From Pseudomonadota bacterium (GTDB lineage Bacteria; Pseudomonadota; Alphaproteobacteria; Sphingomonadales; Sphingomonadaceae): a stretch of DNA of 10,261 nucleotides. Numbering within the stretch: the first letter of the stretch is position 1; each line of letters begins with the position of its first letter. The position numbers and the translations under genes were made by a program. The notes beneath the pieces are model-generated. The model worked only from the letters and a program-made list of their open reading frames with translations. It was not told the origin of the DNA and made no database searches. The stretch covers positions 1 through 10,261 of the forward strand of contig JAEZBH010000256.1 of the NCBI GenBank assembly GCA_023427285.1. The letters are read 5' to 3'. Below are positions 6,784-10,261 of the stretch, piece after piece.

Positions 6784-7836
6784 TTAACCTGCATTGACGG
6801 TCTGACGGCGGTAAGCCGCGCCAATGACCGTCGCATAGACCGCACCTGTTCCCAGCAGGACCTGAAACAGGGCATCCGGCAACAGGAAAACCACCAGTGA
6901 CGGAACGCCCGCCATCAGCCAATAGACGAAAAGCCCGTTGGGCCAGCCGATCAGATAGCCAAGGTGATGGTGAAGGTGGTCCCGGTCGCCGCTGAACGGG
7001 GAACGCCCCTTCAAAAGACGCACGGTAATCAAACGCAGACAATCCAAAACCGGGATCAGGAACCAGATTACGATCGGGCCAGCCGTCAGCGTGCTGTCCT
7101 CCAAATTGTAGAGGTAGATCGTCAACGCACCGAACAAGGCCGAAAGTCCGTAGCTGCCGCCGTCTCCCAGAAAAAACCGGCCGCGCAGGTTAAAATAGAG
7201 CGCGACGCCCAGCGTTGCCGCAACCACGAGCAGAATGCCCTGAAGATAACCCGGCGCATAAAGCGACAGCATGCCCGTCCACATCAGGGCCAGTCCAATC
7301 ACCAGGCCGTTCTTGCCGTCCGCCATATTGACCGCGTTCAGCAGGCCAACCATGCACAGCAGAGTAAAAGCGCCTCCAATGTAAGACAGAGGAATGGGCA
7401 GCATCGGCCCTTGCGGATGTGCGGACAACGCAAACCGCAATTCCTGAAGATCCAGGTTCGGCACCACGATCATGCCCAGACCGAAGGCAACGCCGCCCAC
7501 GATCAGACGAAAACGCGGCGACAGCTCCAGCCGATCATCCGCAACTCCAAGAACATAGAATACGGCGACCAAACTTCCGATGATCGCCATGTCCTTTCCA
7601 TTTATCTCGGGTGCCGCGCCAAAACCCAGCGATGTGGCGAACAAAGCCACGATCACAGGCAGCAGCACTGCCGTTCCACCAAGCAAAGGGGTCACATGAC
7701 TATGGCGTTTGCGCCCGCCTGCCCTATCTGGAAAATCCAGAAGTCCGAGAATCCGCCCCAGGTATCGGGCGTTCAGACCGACAAACATGGCAAACAAACC
7801 AGAGCCCAACGCGGCACACAGCATCTCGTCAGTCAT
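6784..7836 (-). CDS. WecA/TagO/MraY-family undecaprenyl-phosphate sugar-phosphate transferase
   Basis: This polytopic inner-membrane enzyme is expected to move a sugar-1-phosphate (typically GlcNAc-1-P) from a UDP-sugar to undecaprenyl phosphate, starting a lipid-linked glycan. The 350 residues form about ten hydrophobic segments. Cytoplasmic-loop motifs are in family order: FPDRAGGRKRH (35-45), the Mg-binding aspartates ADDRLE (99-104), NAVNMADGKNGL (167-178), RFFLGDGGS (220-228, D225) and the histidine motif HLHHH (287-291). The fifth position of the WecA-type DDxxD is Glu here. It looks closer to WecA/TagO than to MraY. The start at 7836 is supported by GAGG six bases upstream. It is divergent from the epimerase gene, 183 bases away, and fits a surface-polysaccharide or O-antigen initiation role. 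Exact acceptor sugar cannot be read from the sequence. Confidence 0.9.
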   Translation of the reverse strand: MTDEMLCAALGSGLFAMFVGLNARYLGRILGLLDFPDRAGGRKRHSHVTPLLGGTAVLLPVIVALFATSLGFGAAPEINGKDMAIIGSLVAVFYVLGVADDRLELSPRFRLIVGGVAFGLGMIVVPNLDLQELRFALSAHPQGPMLPIPLSYIGGAFTLLCMVGLLNAVNMADGKNGLVIGLALMWTGMLSLYAPGYLQGILLVVAATLGVALYFNLRGRFFLGDGGSYGLSALFGALTIYLYNLEDSTLTAGPIVIWFLIPVLDCLRLITVRLLKGRSPFSGDRDHLHHHLGYLIGWPNGLFVYWLMAGVPSLVVFLLPDALFQVLLGTGAVYATVIGAAYRRQTVNAG

Positions 7837-8019
7837 CTGGCTGCAACCTCAGGAGTCAATTTCAATGAAAACGCAAATACACGAGCCCTGTGGCTGCATC
7901 CTCCCACACAACACAGGATTGCAGCGATAAGCAGGCTCAGCTAAGACATCGTTACCGGGGTGAACTAGCCGCTTCGACGCAACACCTCAAGCAGTTAACT
8001 CTGAAAATCGAGACGGGCT
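7837..8019. promoter_or_regulatory. Divergent intergenic region between the transferase and epimerase genes
   Basis: These 183 bases must carry the start signals of both divergent polysaccharide genes. On the plus strand a weak candidate is TTGCAG, 17 bases, then TAAGAC, ahead of the epimerase. On the minus strand TTGAGG, 17 bases, TAGTTC is equally weak. Both match consensus poorly, so promoter positions stay open. A GTTAAC palindrome (about 7995-8000) lies 20 bases before the epimerase start. No strong hairpin, known riboswitch or clear operator was seen. Confidence 0.3.
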
Positions 8020-9021
8020 ATGCCAATTCTTGTAACCGGCGCCGCTGGGTTCATCGGTCACCATGTGTCCAAACGGCTCTTGGAGCGTGGTGAACAAGTT
8101 ATCGGGATTGACAATCTCAACGATTATTACAGTGTCGAATTAAAGAAGGCCCGGTTAACAGAGCTTCAACGCTCCCATAACGGTTTTAGTTTCGTACAGG
8201 TCGATTTTTCCGATACGGTCAGCTTAAACGAAGCGCTAAAACCGTTTGATATCAATCAGGTCGTCCACCTTGGCGCTCAAGCCGGTGTTCGGTATTCCAT
8301 CACCAATCCGCACGCCTACATCACGTCGAATTTGATGGGGCATCTCAATATTCTGGAGTATTGCCGCCACACGGTCGGCATGAAGCACCTTGTTTATGCT
8401 TCGTCCTCTTCGGTTTACGGCAGCAACACCAAACTGCCCTTCTCGGTCGAAGATCGCGTCGATCTGCCGATCTCGCTCTATGCCGCGACGAAAAAGTCGG
8501 ATGAATTAATGAGCGAGGTGTACAGCCACCTGTATCGCCTTCCCCAAACCGGACTGCGCTTCTTCACGGTTTATGGCCCGTGGGGTCGCCCGGACATGGC
8601 GATGTGGCTGTTCACCGATGCCATCCTGATGGGCAAACCGATCAAGGTATTCAATCACGGCGACATGATGCGCGATTTCACCTACGTGGATGACATCGTC
8701 TCCGGCATTGTTGCCTGCCTCGACAACCCGCCGCCCGACGATGGCGCACCCAAAGCCGGCGGATCGGTCAATCCCCACCGGATTTACAACATTGGCAACC
8801 ACCGCTCCGAGCCTTTGCTGCGCATGATCGAGATTCTCGAGCAGTCCCTTGGGCGCGAAGCCAAGCGCGAATTGCTGCCGATGCAGCCGGGAGACGTCAG
8901 GGAAACCTACGCCGATATCACCGCCATTCAGAACGATCTCGGGTTCGCGCCAACCACGCCGATTGAAGTCGGCATTCCCAAGTTTGTGGAATGGTTCCGC
9001 CAGTACCACCGGATTGATTGA
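8020..9021 (+). CDS. NAD-dependent nucleotide-sugar epimerase, UDP-glucuronate 4-epimerase-like
   Basis: This is an extended short-chain dehydrogenase/reductase of 333 residues, the normal family length. The Rossmann NAD-binding motif TGAAGFIG is at 6-13. The next element, IDNLNDYYSVELKKARL (30-46), is typical of UDP-glucuronate 4-epimerases. HLGAQAGVRYSI (83-94), SSSSVYG (128-134), the catalytic YAATK (Tyr154, Lys158) and MMRDFTYVDDIV (216-227) follow. These enzymes interconvert UDP-glucuronate and UDP-galacturonate in the cytoplasm; related forms act on the N-acetylated uronic sugars. The convergent TviB/WbpA-like dehydrogenase 0.9 kb downstream would make the uronic precursor, so either substrate is possible. 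The ATG at 8020 gives the standard MxILVTGAAGF start; the ribosome site (GAGACGGG) is modest. Codons in the first third are noticeably AT-richer (rows of about 40-47% GC) than near residue 240 (about 70%). Confidence 0.9.
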   Translation: MPILVTGAAGFIGHHVSKRLLERGEQVIGIDNLNDYYSVELKKARLTELQRSHNGFSFVQVDFSDTVSLNEALKPFDINQVVHLGAQAGVRYSITNPHAYITSNLMGHLNILEYCRHTVGMKHLVYASSSSVYGSNTKLPFSVEDRVDLPISLYAATKKSDELMSEVYSHLYRLPQTGLRFFTVYGPWGRPDMAMWLFTDAILMGKPIKVFNHGDMMRDFTYVDDIVSGIVACLDNPPPDDGAPKAGGSVNPHRIYNIGNHRSEPLLRMIEILEQSLGREAKRELLPMQPGDVRETYADITAIQNDLGFAPTTPIEVGIPKFVEWFRQYHRID

Positions 9022-9060
9022 ACCGAATAGCGGCTCTCCCATGGCGCGCGGTGCTGTCAG

Positions 9061-9846
9061 ATGACATGGAATTACTCCTTGTGGGGGGCCATCGGGCCGG
9101 GCGCCCTGCCGTTCTGGCTGTGCCTGATCGGCATGGCCGCACTGCTGCTGCACCGCACGCGCATCGGCTTGCGCTTTACGGGGCTAGGCCTTTTTCTGCT
9201 CCTGCTTCTGGGCATACTGCCAGCGGGTTTCTGGCTCATGCGCCCGCTGGAGATGCGCTATCCGATGCCCGATCTTGCGGCGGCCAATCCTCCCGCCATC
9301 GTCGTTCTTGCCGGAGGCGAAGCGCTTCCCGCCAGTGCGCTGCGCGGCGCGCCTGAATTCAACAGTGCGCCCGAGCGCCTGCTGACGGGCCTGACGCTCG
9401 CCCGCCGTTATCCAGAGGCTCTACTTTATCTGGTGGGCGGCATTTCCCTGCCTGACGGCACCACGGATACGGACGTCATGCTGCAAACGGCTCTGGACCT
9501 CGGCTTCGAGAAAGACCGCATCCGCGTCATCGACGACACGATAAACACCTGCGAGAATGCCCGCGCCGTTGTTGCGGAAATTGGACGCCCGTCCCTGCGC
9601 CGCTCGCTGCTCGTCACCTCAGCTTACCACTTGCCGCGCACCATGCTGTGTTTCGAAGCGGTCAGTGCCAACATCATTCCCGTTCCGGTCGACTACCAGA
9701 CCTGGCCCATCCGCAGTCCGCTCGACAGCTTCAAGCTGACTCCCCTGAACAATCTGCAACTTGCCGATCGCGCCCTGCATGAGTGGGTTGGCCTGCTCTA
9801 CTATCGTGTCACCGGCCGCACGCTGCGCCTTTGGCCCGCCAAATAA
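9061..9846 (+). CDS. DUF218 (YdcF/ElyC/SanA-like) membrane protein
   Basis: A 261-residue protein with two predicted N-terminal membrane helices (about 15-31 and 38-59), followed by a DUF218 domain (about 78-245). Family marks are PAIVVLAGG (78-86), RLLTGLTLARRYP (106-118), DTINTCENA (159-167) and TSAYHLPRTMLCFE (186-199). E. coli members (ElyC, SanA, YdcF) are linked to envelope integrity and to undecaprenyl-phosphate or peptidoglycan-related physiology, but the biochemical reaction is not settled. By topology the DUF218 domain should face the periplasm; this is inferred. It lies 39 bases after the epimerase gene on the same strand and so is probably co-transcribed. No clear Shine-Dalgarno precedes the ATG, and no in-frame ATG lies just upstream, so translation may rely on the upstream gene. 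It is convergent with the sugar dehydrogenase. Confidence 0.85.
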   Translation: MTWNYSLWGAIGPGALPFWLCLIGMAALLLHRTRIGLRFTGLGLFLLLLLGILPAGFWLMRPLEMRYPMPDLAAANPPAIVVLAGGEALPASALRGAPEFNSAPERLLTGLTLARRYPEALLYLVGGISLPDGTTDTDVMLQTALDLGFEKDRIRVIDDTINTCENARAVVAEIGRPSLRRSLLVTSAYHLPRTMLCFEAVSANIIPVPVDYQTWPIRSPLDSFKLTPLNNLQLADRALHEWVGLLYYRVTGRTLRLWPAK

Positions 9847-9860
9847 TCCAAACGACCCAA

Positions 9861-9894
9861 ACAAAAACAGGGTGCGGTTGAACCCCGCACCCTG
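9861..9894 (-). terminator. Intrinsic terminator of the sugar-dehydrogenase gene
   Basis: The 10 bp perfect stem CAGGGTGCGG / CCGCACCCTG (9868-9877 and 9885-9894) has a 7-base loop. On the minus strand it is followed directly by TTTTTGTTTGGG, a classic T-tract. It lies 25 bases after the stop at 9920. On the plus strand the same stem could slow transcripts of the DUF218 gene, which ends at 9846, but only a short T-poor sequence follows, so it is mainly a minus-strand terminator between convergent genes. Confidence 0.9.
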
Positions 9895-9919
9895 CCTTAA
9901 ATTGAAATAATTAGATTAA

Positions 9920-10261
9920 TCAGAGCTGCCAGCGGCGCACTTGCTCCGGCAGATCCACATTGCGCCACATGCCCTTGATGTCAGCCACCAGTCCATCGGG
10001 CTTGACCAGCGCCGAGATCTGCTCAGCGGCCATCTCCGCATAAATCTGATGCGGCACGGCAGCGACAATGGCATCGAACGGCTCGGTCTCAAACGCGCGT
10101 GCCAGATCATCGAGGCGGATGTCCGCCTTGCGGCGCAGCAGACGAACACCGTATTCCTCGTGCGCTTCTGCGCCATCGGCCAGCGGGTCATGCACACGCA
10201 CCGTATGGCCATGCTCCTCAAGGCCGCGAATAACGTCAACGACCTTGGAATTCCGCAAATC
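9920..10261 (-). CDS. UDP-sugar 6-dehydrogenase, TviB/WbpA-like (C-terminal part only)
   Basis: Only the last 114 codons are in the window; the reading frame is open through the right edge, with DLRNSK at its beginning. This is the UDP-binding C-terminal domain of the UDP-glucose/UDP-N-acetyl-sugar dehydrogenase family, which oxidises C6 of the nucleotide sugar to a carboxylate with two NAD. Diagnostic features are DLRNSKVVDVI at the domain start, VRVHDPLAD about 20 residues later, the HEEYGVRL segment, DAIVAAVPH and the final DIKGMW. The HDP-LAD and AVPH-type spacing resembles TviB/WbpA (UDP-N-acetylglucosamine or galactosamine dehydrogenase) more than plain UDP-glucose dehydrogenase. It probably supplies the substrate for the epimerase. 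A strong terminator follows. The catalytic N-terminal domain cannot be checked here. Confidence 0.88.
   Translation of the reverse strand, partial: DLRNSKVVDVIRGLEEHGHTVRVHDPLADGAEAHEEYGVRLLRRKADIRLDDLARAFETEPFDAIVAAVPHQIYAEMAAEQISALVKPDGLVADIKGMWRNVDLPEQVRRWQL

Noticed and set aside
6585..6797. Short plus-strand open frames across tRNA-Gln
   Set aside because: They translate the antisense of the tRNA, a well-known source of false protein annotations.
6964..7944. 326-codon plus-strand open frame opposite the polyprenyl transferase gene
   Set aside because: It is rich in Gln, His and Arg, as expected from the complement of hydrophobic membrane codons, and has no family features.
7837..8019. 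CtrA-type site suggested by the GTTAAC sequence
   Set aside because: Only one half-site is present; the second TTAA at the required spacing is missing.

Overview
The window looks like a chromosomal segment of a GC-rich (roughly 60% by eye) Gram-negative bacterium, most likely an alphaproteobacterium. The grounds are the tig-clpP-clpX order, a trigger factor with a long Ala/Lys/Glu tail, and a roughly 105 bp double-palindrome intergenic repeat of the kind seen in alphaproteobacteria. I cannot place it below class level.

Positions 1-3725 (minus strand) are a protein quality-control block. Reading in the direction of transcription, it holds a tRNA-Leu(UAG) with its own plausible promoter, trigger factor (tig), the protease subunit clpP and its unfoldase clpX, which runs off the left edge. 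A perfect 11 bp GAAA-loop hairpin separates tig from clpP. A 190 bp gap with two hairpins separates clpP from clpX. Trigger factor handles nascent chains, and ClpXP unfolds and degrades tagged or damaged proteins.

Positions 3797-5323 (minus) encode a bifunctional NAD(P)HX repair enzyme (Nnr/YjeF type), a metabolite-damage housekeeping function. Divergent from it is a short plus-strand lipoprotein gene of unknown function. It is followed by a TylF/MycF-like SAM-dependent methyltransferase whose stop codon lies inside the left end of the RIME-like repeat. A tRNA-Gln(UUG) on the minus strand follows.

Positions 6784-10261 are the edge of a cell-surface polysaccharide region. It contains a WecA/TagO/MraY-family polyprenyl-phosphate sugar-phosphate transferase (minus), a divergent UDP-glucuronate 4-epimerase-like protein (plus), a two-TM DUF218 (YdcF/ElyC/SanA-like) protein (plus) and, convergent to these, the 3' end of a TviB/WbpA-like UDP-sugar 6-dehydrogenase (minus) closed by a strong intrinsic terminator. 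Together these can load an initiating sugar-phosphate on the lipid carrier and supply a uronic or aminouronic nucleotide sugar.

Most of the window is ordinary core genome. I did not find a clear new multi-gene system. The less ordinary items are the repeat that overlaps a stop codon, the hairpins around tig/clpP/clpX and tRNA-Gln, the orphan lipoprotein and methyltransferase genes, and the composition shift within the epimerase gene. No gene-free stretch exceeds 300 bases; the largest gaps (1201-1390, 5617-5759, 6465-6629, 7837-8019) are described in the entries.
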